41,637 nt of DNA from Bacillota bacterium (GCA_021797825.1 JAJZZA010000027.1:1-41637); one strand, 5' to 3'; shown: positions 16,541 through 25,524, counted from the first letter of the stretch. Program-made: numbers and translations. The notes: generated by a model not told the origin, from the sequence alone.

Positions 16541-17563
16541 ATGGCTGAGGCGGCTCGAACCACGGGAGCGGAGCGGGACCTGTGGGTCCGGATGTATCGT
16601 TTGATGGTGTTAAGCCGGGCGCTGGACCACCGGATGTGGATCTTGAACCGGCAGGGCAAATCGGCCTTTGTCATTTCCGGCCAGGGGCAGGAAGGCCTTC
16701 AAGCCGGGGCGGTGTTCGCGCTTGATCCCGCCGTTGACTGGCTGGCCCCGTATTACCGGGACATGACGCTGGTGCTGGGCTTTGGCATGACCCCGCGCGA
16801 GGTGATGCTGGGCCAATTGGCCAAGGCCGCCGACCCCAGCTCCGGAGGCCGCCAGATGCCGGCGCATTGGGGCCATCGCGCGCGCCGGATCTTGACCGGC
16901 TCGTCGCCGGTGACCACCCAAGTTACGCACGCGGCCGGGCTGGCGCTGGCGTTTCGGGTCCGCCACGAACGCGCCGCGGTGCTTTCCACGCTGGGGGAAG
17001 GGTCGACCAACCAGGGGGAATTCCACGAAGCGCTCAACTTTGCGGCGGTGCATCGGTTGCCGTTGATTGTGCTGGTGCAAAACAACGGGTACTCTATCTC
17101 GGTGCCGCAGAGCAAGGAAATGGCCGTCGCGGATGTGGCCGCCCGCGCCGCCGGGTACGGGATTCCGGGGGTGGTGGTGCGCGGATCGGACCCGGTTGCG
17201 GTCTATGAAGCGGTGCGCGCCGCGCGCGAACGGGCGCTGGCGGGCGACGGGCCTACATTGATAGAGGCCAAGACCCATCGCTACACCCCGCATTCCAGCG
17301 ATGACGACGACCGCAGCTACCGCACGCCGGAAGAGCTCCGGGCGCAAAAGCAAGACGACCCGATTACCCTGTTCCGCGAGGTCCTGGCCGCTCAGGGTCT
17401 GTGGGACGACGAAGCCGAAGCCCGCCTGCTGCAGGAGGTCAAGCTGGTGGTGGACGATGCGACGGATTATGCGGAAAAGGCCCCGTATCCCGACCCCGCG
17501 ACATTATGGCTGCATGTCTACGGATCGGACGATGCCCCGGCGGCGGGTGCGGGCCGGGACTGA
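16541..17563 (+). CDS. bkdAA: branched-chain 2-oxoacid dehydrogenase E1 alpha, copy 1
   Basis: About 340 residues. ATG 16541 is preferred to ATG 16538 because AGGAGG is only two bases from the latter. It closely follows Bacillus BkdAA: DHRMWILNRQGK, SGGRQMPAHWGHR, and the phosphorylation-loop segment THRYTPHSSDDDDRSYR. The thiamine diphosphate motif runs from GEGSTNQGEFHEALNF to NNGYSIS. With E1 beta it decarboxylates 2-oxo acids from valine, leucine and isoleucine and transfers the acyl group to lipoyl-E2. A second, similar E1 alpha gene follows directly. This copy differs by VLVQNNGYSISVPQSKEM and an added alanine-rich tail. Confidence 0.92.
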   Translation: MAEAARTTGAERDLWVRMYRLMVLSRALDHRMWILNRQGKSAFVISGQGQEGLQAGAVFALDPAVDWLAPYYRDMTLVLGFGMTPREVMLGQLAKAADPSSGGRQMPAHWGHRARRILTGSSPVTTQVTHAAGLALAFRVRHERAAVLSTLGEGSTNQGEFHEALNFAAVHRLPLIVLVQNNGYSISVPQSKEMAVADVAARAAGYGIPGVVVRGSDPVAVYEAVRAARERALAGDGPTLIEAKTHRYTPHSSDDDDRSYRTPEELRAQKQDDPITLFREVLAAQGLWDDEAEARLLQEVKLVVDDATDYAEKAPYPDPATLWLHVYGSDDAPAAGAGRD

Positions 17564-17585
17564 CCTAGATGAAAGGAGTGGTGGA

Positions 17586-18563
17586 ATGGCTGACAATGGC
17601 CTGACACCCGAGCTCATGAAGGAAATGTACTACTACATGGTGTTGTCGCGGGCCGTGGATGACCGCATGTGGATATTAAACCGGCAAGGCAAAGCGCCGG
17701 TGGTCTATTCGTCCAACGGGCACGAGGCGGCGCAGGTGGGATCCGCCTTTGCGCTAAACCGCGGAGAAGACTGGATCTGCCCTTATTACCGGGATTTGGC
17801 GCTGGTGCTGGCCTACGGCATGAGTGTCCGCGACGTGATGCTGCATCTGCTGGGCCGCGCCCAGGATCCGAACTCGGGCGGCCGGCAGATGCCCGCGCAC
17901 TGGGGCCACCGCCAACTGCACATTTTGACCGGCGGCTCGGTGGTGGCCACCCAGGATGTGCACGCCACCGGGTTGGCGCTGGCGTCCAAGGTGCTAAAGG
18001 ATGGGCGCGTGTCGGTGGCCTACTTCGGGGAAGGATCGACCAGTCAGGGCGAGTTTCACGAGGCGCTGAATTTTGCCGCGGTGCACAAGCTGCCGGTGAT
18101 TTTCTTTAATGAAAACAACGGCTACGCGATTTCGGTGCCGGCTCGCAAGCAGATGGCGGTGATGGATGTGGCGGCCCGCGCTGCCGGTTATGGCATGCCC
18201 GGGGTCATCGTCGACGGCAACGACCCGCTAAAAGTTTACGAAGTGACCCGGGAGGCGGCGGAGCGCGCGCGGAGCGGGGACGGCCCGACTTTAATCGAGG
18301 CCAAGACCTATCGCTTCGTGCCCCACTCCAGCGATGACGACGACCGCGCCTACCGGAGCCGGGAAGAGGTCCAGGAATGGAAGAAGCGCGATCCGCTGGT
18401 CATGTTTGAGCAGCGGCTCACCGAAGACGGCATCCTGAATGACGACAATTTGACCGCGATGCGGCAACAGATTAAAGACTTGGTCAACGATGCCACCGAT
18501 TTTGCGGAACAGGCGCCTTTGCCTGACCCCGGCACGTTGTACGCCGAAGTCTACGGATCCTAG
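17586..18563 (+). CDS. bkdAA: branched-chain 2-oxoacid dehydrogenase E1 alpha, copy 2
   Basis: A 325-residue paralog of the preceding gene. ATG 17586 has AAGGAG at seven bases; the frame is open further upstream only as antisense-like read-through inside copy 1. It keeps the same landmarks: DDRMWILNRQGK, SGGRQMPAHWGHRQ, GEGSTSQGEFHEALNF, NNGYAISVPARKQM and VPHSSDDDDRAYR. Both copies keep the thiamine-binding residues, so neither looks degenerate. The two may form alternative E1 heterotetramers with the single E1 beta, with different substrate preference. The choice of substrate cannot be read from sequence. Confidence 0.92.
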   Translation: MADNGLTPELMKEMYYYMVLSRAVDDRMWILNRQGKAPVVYSSNGHEAAQVGSAFALNRGEDWICPYYRDLALVLAYGMSVRDVMLHLLGRAQDPNSGGRQMPAHWGHRQLHILTGGSVVATQDVHATGLALASKVLKDGRVSVAYFGEGSTSQGEFHEALNFAAVHKLPVIFFNENNGYAISVPARKQMAVMDVAARAAGYGMPGVIVDGNDPLKVYEVTREAAERARSGDGPTLIEAKTYRFVPHSSDDDDRAYRSREEVQEWKKRDPLVMFEQRLTEDGILNDDNLTAMRQQIKDLVNDATDFAEQAPLPDPGTLYAEVYGS

Positions 18564-18666
18564 GTAACGGGCCATTCTCCATGGTGCCGCAGGAGGATGC
18601 GGTCAACTGAGGAAGGGGAGGGAATCCGGCAAACGGAGGATGGCAGATAGGCCGGAGGAAACAAAC

Positions 18667-19650
18667 ATGGCGGTTATGAGTTATCTGGAGGCGATACGGG
18701 AGACGCTGCGGCAAGAGCTGCGCCGCGACCCCCGCATCATGATTTACGGCGAGGATGTGGGCGTGCGGGGCGGGGTGTTTCGGGTGACCGAAGGATTGCA
18801 GGCGGAGTTCGGCGAGGATCGCGTGATGGACTCGCCGCTGGCGGAAGCGGCCATTATCGGGACCGCCATCGGGGCGGCGGTCAATGGACTGCGACCGGTG
18901 CCGGAGATTCAGTTTGCGGACTTTATTTTTCCGGCTGCCAACCAGATTATCCAGGAAGCGGCCCGCATCCGGTATCGGTCCAACGGCGATTTTCACGTGC
19001 CGTTGGTGATTCGCGCCCCGTTTGGCGGCGGCGTGCATGGCGCTCTCTACCATTCGCAGAGCGTCGAGGCGTTTTTCGCGCACGTGCCCGGTCTCAAAGT
19101 GGTTATTCCGGGAACCCCCTACGACGCCAAGGGGCTGCTGGCGGCGGCGATTCAAGACGACGACCCGGTCCTGTACCTCGAACATAAGGCGGCCTACCGC
19201 TCGCTGAAGGGGGAGGTGCCGAGCGAACGCTACGTGATTCCGCTGGGAAAGGCAGACGTTAAGCGGGAGGGCACCGATGTCTCCCTGATTACTTACGGGC
19301 TGATGGTCTCCTACTCGTTAAAAGCCGCCGAGGCGCTGGCCAAAGAGGGCGTGTCGGTGGAGGTGGTCGATCTGCGCAGCATCCGGCCGCTCGACGTGGA
19401 AGCGATTGTGGCGACGGCGCGCAAGACCGGCAAAGTCCTCATCGTGCACGAAGACAACCTGACCGGGGGAGTCGGCGGCGAAGTCAGCGCGCTCATCGCC
19501 GAGCACGCGCTCTTTGACCTGGACGCGCCGATCATGCGTTTGGCGGGCCCGGATGTGCCGGCCATGCCGTACAGCCCGCCTCTTGAGCACGCTTTCATGG
19601 TGACGCCGGAGAAGATTCAGCAGGCGGCGCTGAAACTGGCCCGGTTTTGA
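18667..19650 (+). CDS. bkdAB: branched-chain 2-oxoacid dehydrogenase E1 beta
   Basis: A 327-residue transketolase-like subunit. ATG 18667 has GGAGG eight bases upstream; the ATG at 18640 is less well placed. Key segments are GEDVGVRGGVFRVTEGL, DSPLAEAAIIGTAIGAA, EIQFADFIFPA, LEHKAAYRSLKGEVPSERY followed by GKADVKREG, and FDLDAPIMRLAGPDVPAMPY. These match Bacillus BkdAB more closely than pyruvate dehydrogenase beta. It supplies the glutamate that activates thiamine diphosphate and forms the E2 contact. A 103-base gap before it contains several purine-rich ribosome-like sites. Confidence 0.94.
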   Translation: MAVMSYLEAIRETLRQELRRDPRIMIYGEDVGVRGGVFRVTEGLQAEFGEDRVMDSPLAEAAIIGTAIGAAVNGLRPVPEIQFADFIFPAANQIIQEAARIRYRSNGDFHVPLVIRAPFGGGVHGALYHSQSVEAFFAHVPGLKVVIPGTPYDAKGLLAAAIQDDDPVLYLEHKAAYRSLKGEVPSERYVIPLGKADVKREGTDVSLITYGLMVSYSLKAAEALAKEGVSVEVVDLRSIRPLDVEAIVATARKTGKVLIVHEDNLTGGVGGEVSALIAEHALFDLDAPIMRLAGPDVPAMPYSPPLEHAFMVTPEKIQQAALKLARF

Positions 19651-19688
19651 CCGGCCGGGGGCGAGCCGGAGACAAGGAGGATGGACGC

Positions 19689-20957
19689 GTGATCGACGTG
19701 GTAAAGATGCCCCAACTGGGGGAATCGGTAACCGAAGGCACCATCGGCAAATGGCTGAAACAGGTCGGCGATCCGGTTGAGAAGTACGAATCGCTGCTCG
19801 AAGTGATGACCGACAAGGTCAATGCGGAAGTGCCGGCGCCGGTGTCGGGCGTGGTGGCCAAGATCCTGGTGCCGGAAGGCACCACCGTGGATATCGGGGT
19901 GGCGATTTGTGAAATTGCCGTCGAGGGCGCGGAGGGGGCTGCCGCTCCGGCCGGGTCGCCGGCGGCCGAGGCGGTCGCGGTCGGGCCCGCCGCCGACGCG
20001 GGCGGCGGGGCCGGGTTGGCCGAAGGACGGGGCCGCTACTCGCCCGCGGTGCGCCGGCTGGCCGAGGAGCATGGCATCAACCCGGCCGAGGTGGCGGGGA
20101 CCGGGGCGGGCGGACGGGTGACCCGCCAGGATATCCTGCAGGCGATCGATTCCGCAGTGCCGGCGAGCCCGCCGCCACCGGCGGCGGCCCCGGCGGAACG
20201 GGCTCCGGCCGCGACCGGCCCCGCAGCGGTCCTGGCGGGAGCGCCGGCGGTGATCGACGAGGGGGATACGGTGGAGCCGCTGGGCGCCGTGCGCAAGGTC
20301 ATCGCCGAGCGCATGGTGCGCTCCAAACAGACGGTTCCCCATGCCTGGCTGATGGTGGAGGCTGATGTTACCGGACTGGCCGGCTTGCGCGAACGGATCA
20401 AGGACGAGTTTAAGCAGCGCGAAGGGGTCTCGCTGACCTATCTGCCCTTTATGCTGCGCGCGGTGGTGGAGGGACTGCGGGCGGTGCCCGCCTTGAACGC
20501 GCAGTGGAACGGCGACAGCATTGTGGCCAAGAAACGGATTAGCCTGGGCATCGCCGCCGCCACCGAACGGGGGCTGGTGGTGCCGGTCATCAAAGACGCC
20601 GACCAAAAGAACATCGTCGGCTTGGCCAAATCGGTGCGGGACGTGGTGCAGCGGGCCCGGACCGGCCGCCTCACCCTGGAGGACCTGACCGGGGGCACCT
20701 TTACCGTCGACAATACCGGGGCGGTGGGCACGGTGCTGACCTATCCCATCATCAACGCGCCCGAGGTGGCGATTGTGACGCTGGAATCCATCGTGCGCCG
20801 GCCGGTGGTGATCGGCGACATGATTGGGATCCGTTCGATGGTCAACCTCTGCCTGTCATTTGACCATCGCGTGGTTGACGGCGCCGAAGCCGGCCAGTTC
20901 CTGCAGGTGGTGAAAAAGCATCTGGAAGGGATCGGCCCGGACGCGTCGGTCTATTAG
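19689..20957 (+). CDS. bkdB: branched-chain 2-oxoacid dehydrogenase E2, lipoamide acyltransferase
   Basis: A 422-residue E2 core. GTG 19689 with AAGGAGG eight bases upstream gives the standard start (IDVVKMPQLGESVTEGT). The single lipoyl domain carries the lipoylated lysine K43 in VMTDKVNAEVPAP. An Ala/Pro-rich linker leads to the E1/E3-binding domain (RYSPAVRRLAEEHGINPAEV), then a second Ala/Pro-rich linker to the catalytic domain with SFDHRVVDGAEAGQFL, where His and Asp form the acyltransfer site. The C-terminus ends SVY, as in Bacillus BkdB. The short-chain acyl-CoAs it makes can prime branched fatty acids in Gram-positive membranes. Confidence 0.95.
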   Translation: MIDVVKMPQLGESVTEGTIGKWLKQVGDPVEKYESLLEVMTDKVNAEVPAPVSGVVAKILVPEGTTVDIGVAICEIAVEGAEGAAAPAGSPAAEAVAVGPAADAGGGAGLAEGRGRYSPAVRRLAEEHGINPAEVAGTGAGGRVTRQDILQAIDSAVPASPPPPAAAPAERAPAATGPAAVLAGAPAVIDEGDTVEPLGAVRKVIAERMVRSKQTVPHAWLMVEADVTGLAGLRERIKDEFKQREGVSLTYLPFMLRAVVEGLRAVPALNAQWNGDSIVAKKRISLGIAAATERGLVVPVIKDADQKNIVGLAKSVRDVVQRARTGRLTLEDLTGGTFTVDNTGAVGTVLTYPIINAPEVAIVTLESIVRRPVVIGDMIGIRSMVNLCLSFDHRVVDGAEAGQFLQVVKKHLEGIGPDASVY

Positions 20958-20984
20958 GCTTGTCCAGGACGAAAGGAGATCGCC

Positions 20985-21887
20985 ATGGAACCGTTGCCGC
21001 TGATGCCGACGAAACGGACTGCGCCGCGCCAGCCGCTGCCGTCGTGGATTAAAATCCGGGTGAGCCAGGGGCAAAATTTCCAGGAACTGAAGGATATGAT
21101 GCGGACCCAGACCTTGCACACGGTCTGCGAAGAAGCGCTTTGTCCCAATATCTACGAGTGTTGGGAAGAGCGCACCGCCACGTTCCTGCTGCTTGGGGAC
21201 ATCTGCACCCGCAACTGCGGGTTTTGCGCGATAACCACCGGCCGACCGAGCGGGCTAGATCGTGAAGAGCCGGCCCGGGTGGCGGCAACCGCCCGCGCGA
21301 TGGGACTCAAGCATGCGGTACTGACGTCGGTGACCCGCGATGATTTGGCCGATGGCGGGGCGGAAATTTTTGCCGAAACCATCCGCCAGATCCGCCAGCA
21401 GCTACCGGGTTGTGGAATTGAAGTGCTGACCCCGGACATGCTGGGGAATTGGGAGGCGGTGGCGGTGATTGCCGCGGCCCGGCCCGAAGTCTATAACCAC
21501 AACACCGAGACCGTGCCGCGGCTTTATGCCCGGGTCCGGCCCAAAGCCCGTTATGAACGCAGCCTGGAGCTGCTGCGCCGAGTCAAAGAGCAGGATCCGG
21601 GCATCGTCACCAAATCCGGGCTGATGGTCGGCCTGGGCGAGACCCGCGACGAACTCCGCGCCGTCTTTCGGGATTTGCGCGCCAATCGGGTGGATGTGCT
21701 AACGGTGGGCCAATACCTTCGTCCCGACGGCAAGCACCTGCCGGTGCAACGCTTCGTGCCGCCGGAAGAGTTCGCGGAATACCAGGCCGAAGCCTTGTCG
21801 CTGGGATTTTTGCACGTGGAATCGGGTCCGTTGGTGCGAAGCTCCTATCATGCCGCAGCGCATGTGCCGCAACCGGCGGGAGGCTAA
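20985..21887 (+). CDS. lipA: lipoyl synthase
   Basis: A 300-residue radical SAM enzyme that inserts two sulfurs into octanoyl groups attached to lipoyl domains. The auxiliary cluster cysteines are in CEEALCPNIYEC (CX4CX5C). The radical SAM cluster is in CTRNCGFC. The C-terminal RSSYHA serine that ligates the auxiliary cluster is present. AAAGGAGAT lies before ATG 20985. The gene follows bkdB by 27 bases and precedes lipB by two bases, so cofactor synthesis is apparently co-expressed with its E2 target. Confidence 0.96.
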   Translation: MEPLPLMPTKRTAPRQPLPSWIKIRVSQGQNFQELKDMMRTQTLHTVCEEALCPNIYECWEERTATFLLLGDICTRNCGFCAITTGRPSGLDREEPARVAATARAMGLKHAVLTSVTRDDLADGGAEIFAETIRQIRQQLPGCGIEVLTPDMLGNWEAVAVIAAARPEVYNHNTETVPRLYARVRPKARYERSLELLRRVKEQDPGIVTKSGLMVGLGETRDELRAVFRDLRANRVDVLTVGQYLRPDGKHLPVQRFVPPEEFAEYQAEALSLGFLHVESGPLVRSSYHAAAHVPQPAGG

Positions 21888-21889
21888 CC

Positions 21890-22594
21890 GTGCGCGGGCG
21901 GCTGGTGGCGATGGGGAAGATGGACTACGGCCAGGCCTGGGACATCCAGCGGGCGATCGGCCAAGCCGTGCGGGCGGGCACGCTGCCCGACACCCTGCTG
22001 CTGGTGGAGCATCCCCCGGTTTATACCGTCGGGCGCGCCGCCCGGGGCGCGCTGACCAATTTGGTGTGGGACGCCGAGCACCTGCGCGCCGAAGGGATTC
22101 AATTTTATGAAGTGGACCGGGGGGGAGACATTACCTATCACGGGCCGGGGCAGTTGGTCGGCTATCCGATTTTGGACCTTAACCGCCACGGACGGGATCT
22201 TCACGGCTATCTCCGCGCGCTGGAAGCGGCCCTTATCGCCGCTTTAGGCCGTTTCGGAATTCGGGCCGAGCGCATGCCGCCCCACACCGGGGTCTGGGTC
22301 GGATCCGACAAGGTGGCCGCAATCGGGGTCAAGGCGTCGCACTGGATCACCCAGCACGGGTTTGCGCTCAATGTCGACCCCGATTTGGCGCACTTTGCCG
22401 GCATCATCCCCTGCGGCATCCGGGACAAAGGGGTTTCGTCGATGGCGGTGCTGCTCAACCGGCCGGTGACCCTGGCCGAGGTGGCGCCGGTTGTGGTGCC
22501 AGAGCTGGCCGGGGCGTTGGGATTAACCGGCTGGGACGAGATGGCGCTGGCCGAGGCCCTGGCAGCCAGCGGCGCCTGGGCGCGGGTCGAATGA
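21890..22594 (+). CDS. lipB: octanoyl-[acyl carrier protein]:protein octanoyltransferase
   Basis: A 234-residue transferase that moves octanoate from acyl carrier protein to lipoyl domains, the step before LipA. Key segments are VDRGGDITYHGPGQLVGYPI, the catalytic lysine region KVAAIGVKASHWITQHGFAL, and the catalytic cysteine in IIPCGIRD. The start is GTG 21890, two bases after lipA's stop, with GGAGG just before that stop. The C-terminal 30 residues are variable. Its stop overlaps the start of the next small gene in an ATGA. Confidence 0.95.
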   Translation: MRGRLVAMGKMDYGQAWDIQRAIGQAVRAGTLPDTLLLVEHPPVYTVGRAARGALTNLVWDAEHLRAEGIQFYEVDRGGDITYHGPGQLVGYPILDLNRHGRDLHGYLRALEAALIAALGRFGIRAERMPPHTGVWVGSDKVAAIGVKASHWITQHGFALNVDPDLAHFAGIIPCGIRDKGVSSMAVLLNRPVTLAEVAPVVVPELAGALGLTGWDEMALAEALAASGAWARVE

Positions 22595-22797
22595 GCGCGC
22601 CCAGCGAGGATTGCTACCGGCTCCTCTTGCGCGATTTGGCCGACGAAGAGCGGCAGGCGGGGGCCGCCTGGTTTGGACCGGAGGCGTGCGAGATGGTGCG
22701 CCTTTACGGACCCGCCGCGGCCCAGGGCCTTCCCCCCAGCACGGAGAGCTTCGTGCGCCAACGCTTAGGGCGCGAGCGAGCGGAGGATCCGCTGTAG
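22591..22797 (+). CDS. small hypothetical protein coupled to lipB
   Basis: A 68-residue protein, MSAPSEDCYRLLLRDLADEE followed by RQAGAAWFGPEACEMVRLYG. Its ATG overlaps the lipB stop (ATGA), so translation is likely coupled. Its last 33 bases overlap the end of the penicillin-binding protein gene on the other strand. It is acidic in the first part and arginine-rich at the end. No family is recognised. The overlap with lipB argues for a real gene, although it could be a chance open frame in high-GC DNA. Confidence 0.5.
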   Translation: MSAPSEDCYRLLLRDLADEERQAGAAWFGPEACEMVRLYGPAAAQGLPPSTESFVRQRLGRERAEDPL

Positions 22798-24867
22798 GAT
22801 GGCCGTGGCCGACGCGCCCGGCGCGGTGGTCTGTCCCCCGGAAGGGGCGCCCAACGCCCCCGGCCCGCCGCCGTTGGCACAGCCCGGACTGACCGTGGCG
22901 GGGACATGGCCCTGGATGAACACTTCGCGGTAGCTGGTGCAGCAGCCGTTGTCTAACAGCCCGGTTTTGACACAGACCCGTTTGGTGACCACCCCCGGCG
23001 GGGCGGTGGGGGTAACTTTGGCCTGGCCGGCCAGCGCCATGGCCATGAAATTGGCCCAGATCGGACCGGCGCCGGCGTCCCCGGTCAATCCCACCGGACT
23101 GCCGTTGTCGTTTCCCACCCAGACCGCGGCGGTCAGCTGCGGGGTAAAACCCACCAGCCAACTGTCCCGCTGGCCGCTGGAGGTGCCGGTCTTGGCGTCG
23201 GCCGGCCGGTTAAGGATGGAGGCCAGGTCGTGCGCCGTCCCCAACGGGTTCAGCAGGGGCGCGGTAAACAGATTGGCGACCACGTACGCCACTTGCGGGG
23301 TGATGACGCGGGTCCGCGACGGGCGGTCGCGATAGATCACCTGCCCCGCCGCGTTTTTAATTTGGAGCACACTTAGCGGCTTGATCCGATAGCCGCCGTT
23401 GGCCAGCGGGGCGACCGCGCTGGCCATCTCAAACGGGGTCACCGACGACGATCCCAAGGCGGTCGTAAGATTGTCGGCCAACGGACTGGTGATGCCCATG
23501 TTGTGCGCCATCGCGATCATGGCGGCGGGCCCCACCGTGTCCATCCACTTGACCGCGACAATGTTGTCCGAAAGCGCAATCGCCCGCCGCATGGTCAGCC
23601 ACCCGTTATAGGTGTAGCCATAGTTGTGCGGCACATACCATTGGCCGTTGCCGGCGGGATAGCGGACGGGGGCGGAGTCTTTGACCGTGGAGGTGGGATA
23701 GCCGTTATTGATGACCGTGGTATAGAGGAAGTATTTCATGGCGGAGCCGGGTTGGCGGGCCGCGCGGGTGGCGCGGTCCAACTGCGAGTTGGCATAGTTG
23801 ACCCCCCCGACCAGGGCTTGCACGTATCCGTTCTGGGGATTGATCGCGACCAAGGCGGCTTGCGGCTCCAGCACCCCGTTGACGGGGCTGGGCGAGGGCG
23901 CATCCCAGGCGACGGCGTTTTGCGCCGCCTGCTGCATGGCCCAATTCATCGAGGTGTCGATGCGGTATCCGCCGCCGTTGAGGTTGGCGGCCACGGCCGG
24001 GTCGATCTGCGCCAGCTGGCCCCGCAGAAAGTGGGTGAAATAGGGGGCACGGTCGCCTGGCGGCGGCGTGGCGGACAGGCCCAGCGGCGTGTTTTGCGCG
24101 GCGGCCGCCTGTCCGGGGCTGATGTAGCGGAGCTTGGCCATTTGCGCCAGCACCAGGTTGCGCCGCGCCAGCGCGGCACCCGGATGAACCAGCGGGTCGT
24201 CGTAGCTGGGGGCGTTGACCAGGCCCGCCAAAAGCGCCGCTTGGGGAAGCGTCAGGGTGCTCGCCCCGTGGCCAAAGTAGCGTTGGCTGGCGGTCTCGAT
24301 GCCGTACGTGCCTTCTCCGAAATAGACGTCGTTTAAGTACATGGTGAGAATGGTCCGTTTGTCGTAGCGGGTGGACAGCTTAAGCGTGATAAGGAGTTCC
24401 CGGAGCTTGCGCGATATCGTCCGGCGATCGCTGAGGTAGAGGTTTTTGGCGAGCTGCTGGGTCAGCGTGCTGCCCCCTTGCACGATCCGGCGGGCGGAGA
24501 GGTCGGCCAGCGCCGCACGCACAATGCCCACCGGATCCACGGCGGGCTGGACCCAAAAGGTGTCGTCCTCAATGGCGACCAGGGCATTTTGCATGACCGG
24601 CGGAATGTCGCGGTAGGCGATCGGGATCCGGTTTTCAGTCCCGTAGAGCACGCTGACCAAGTGGCCGGACTGGTCGTATATCATGGTGTCGGCAGGCAGG
24701 TTGGGCGGCGGCAGCACCAGCCAGGCGGCGGGCAGCAGGAGCGCGCCCGCCCCCAGCACCAGCGCGGGCAGGCTGATGGCGGCGCCGGCGTTTACCAGCC
24801 GGTCGCGGGTGCGCCGAAGCCACCCGCCGGACCGGGCCGCGCGCCGCCTTTGCCGGCGGTTTGGCAT
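22765..24867 (-). CDS. class A penicillin-binding protein (transglycosylase + transpeptidase)
   Basis: A 700-residue bifunctional cell-wall synthase. ATG 24867 has AGGAGGGG five bases upstream. A basic N-terminus (MPNRRQRRRAARSGG) precedes one membrane anchor at about residues 28-52. The glycosyltransferase domain has the catalytic glutamate E100 in VAIEDDTFW and GGSTLTQQLAKNLYL. The transpeptidase domain has SAMK (S375, K378), SDN (433-435) and KTG (559-561). A Gly/Pro/Thr-rich tail ends the protein. An acidic or charged residue usually sits near the SxxK in PBP1A; the SAMK sequence replaces the common STFK/SAFK. The gene is convergent with the lip operon and divergent from the polyamine operon. 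Confidence 0.94.
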   Translation of the reverse strand: MPNRRQRRRAARSGGWLRRTRDRLVNAGAAISLPALVLGAGALLLPAAWLVLPPPNLPADTMIYDQSGHLVSVLYGTENRIPIAYRDIPPVMQNALVAIEDDTFWVQPAVDPVGIVRAALADLSARRIVQGGSTLTQQLAKNLYLSDRRTISRKLRELLITLKLSTRYDKRTILTMYLNDVYFGEGTYGIETASQRYFGHGASTLTLPQAALLAGLVNAPSYDDPLVHPGAALARRNLVLAQMAKLRYISPGQAAAAQNTPLGLSATPPPGDRAPYFTHFLRGQLAQIDPAVAANLNGGGYRIDTSMNWAMQQAAQNAVAWDAPSPSPVNGVLEPQAALVAINPQNGYVQALVGGVNYANSQLDRATRAARQPGSAMKYFLYTTVINNGYPTSTVKDSAPVRYPAGNGQWYVPHNYGYTYNGWLTMRRAIALSDNIVAVKWMDTVGPAAMIAMAHNMGITSPLADNLTTALGSSSVTPFEMASAVAPLANGGYRIKPLSVLQIKNAAGQVIYRDRPSRTRVITPQVAYVVANLFTAPLLNPLGTAHDLASILNRPADAKTGTSSGQRDSWLVGFTPQLTAAVWVGNDNGSPVGLTGDAGAGPIWANFMAMALAGQAKVTPTAPPGVVTKRVCVKTGLLDNGCCTSYREVFIQGHVPATVSPGCANGGGPGALGAPSGGQTTAPGASATAILQRILRSLAP

Positions 24868-24995
24868 GACATCCCCTCCTGACGCTAAACGGCGGTTTCT
24901 GGCCTCAGTATGGCCAACTCCCGCGCGCAACTTGCATCCCATTTAAGCCTGCGCGACCCCAAACGGGGATGGGCGCCGGAACGGATAAGAGACCG

Positions 24996-25023
24996 TTGAG
25001 TTTCGGGGGCCGTCTGCTATAAT
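24996..25023 (+). promoter_or_regulatory. promoter of the arginine decarboxylase/polyamine operon
   Basis: TTGAGT at 24996-25001 and a perfect TATAAT at 25018-25023 with a 16-base spacer. The expected start of transcription is about 14 bases before the ATG, giving a very short leader that is mostly ribosome site. Confidence 0.65.
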
Positions 25024-25043
25024 GACGAAGATCCGGGAGGAGG

Positions 25044-25511
25044 ATGGACTTGCTAGCCACACCAAAGAAGTACACCCTGATGGCGGGGAGCGCGGAAGGG
25101 CCGACGCGGCTTAACGCCTTTGACAATGCCCTCTTGGCGGCGGGAATCGGCAATGTGAACCTGTTGCGGGTTAGTTCAATCTTGCCTCCCAACGCGACCG
25201 AGGTGGCCCGTCTCGACGTGCAACCGGGCGCACTGGTGCCGACGGCGTACGGGACGATTACGTCCGATGCGCCCGGCGAGCTGATTGCCGCCGCGGTGGC
25301 GGTCGGGGTCGGCGCAACGGACGACTATGGCGTCATTATGGAATTTTCCGGCCGCTGCGGCCGGCAAGAGGCCGAGGAACGGGTTGCCGAGATGGCGCGC
25401 GCGGCGTTTCGCCAGCGCGGCCGCGAACTCGAACGTGTGCTGGTGCGCGGGGTGGAGCACCGGGTGGGGGAGACGGGCTGCGCGTTTGCGGCCGTCGCCC
25501 TTTGGTATTAG
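25044..25511 (+). CDS. pdaD: pyruvoyl-dependent arginine decarboxylase
   Basis: A 155-residue proenzyme. It self-cleaves between two serines to give a beta chain and an alpha chain with an N-terminal pyruvoyl group, which decarboxylates arginine to agmatine. The cleavage site is Ser44-Ser45 in NLLRVSSILPPNA. The surrounding AGSAEGPTRLNAFDNALL and EFSGRCGRQEAEE match the family. GGGAGGAGG abuts ATG 25044, so initiation could also be at TTG 25050, six bases after the site. It is the first gene of an operon with speE, speB and argS. This enzyme type is common in archaea and scattered in bacteria. Confidence 0.93.
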   Translation: MDLLATPKKYTLMAGSAEGPTRLNAFDNALLAAGIGNVNLLRVSSILPPNATEVARLDVQPGALVPTAYGTITSDAPGELIAAAVAVGVGATDDYGVIMEFSGRCGRQEAEERVAEMARAAFRQRGRELERVLVRGVEHRVGETGCAFAAVALWY

Positions 25512-25524
25512 TGGGAGGCGGCGG

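Noticed and set aside
18597-18650. A 17-codon ORF starting AGGAGGATGCGG between bkdAA copy 2 and bkdAB
   Set aside because: Several purine-rich sites occur in this gap, so one next to an ATG is likely by chance. The peptide overlaps nothing and is not conserved as far as I can tell.
15117-20957. Calling the complex pyruvate dehydrogenase
   Set aside because: The order E3, E1 alpha, E1 beta, E2 and the E1 segments PHSSDDDD and KGEVPSERY followed by GKADVKREG match the branched-chain (Bkd) type. Pyruvate activity as a side reaction is not excluded.
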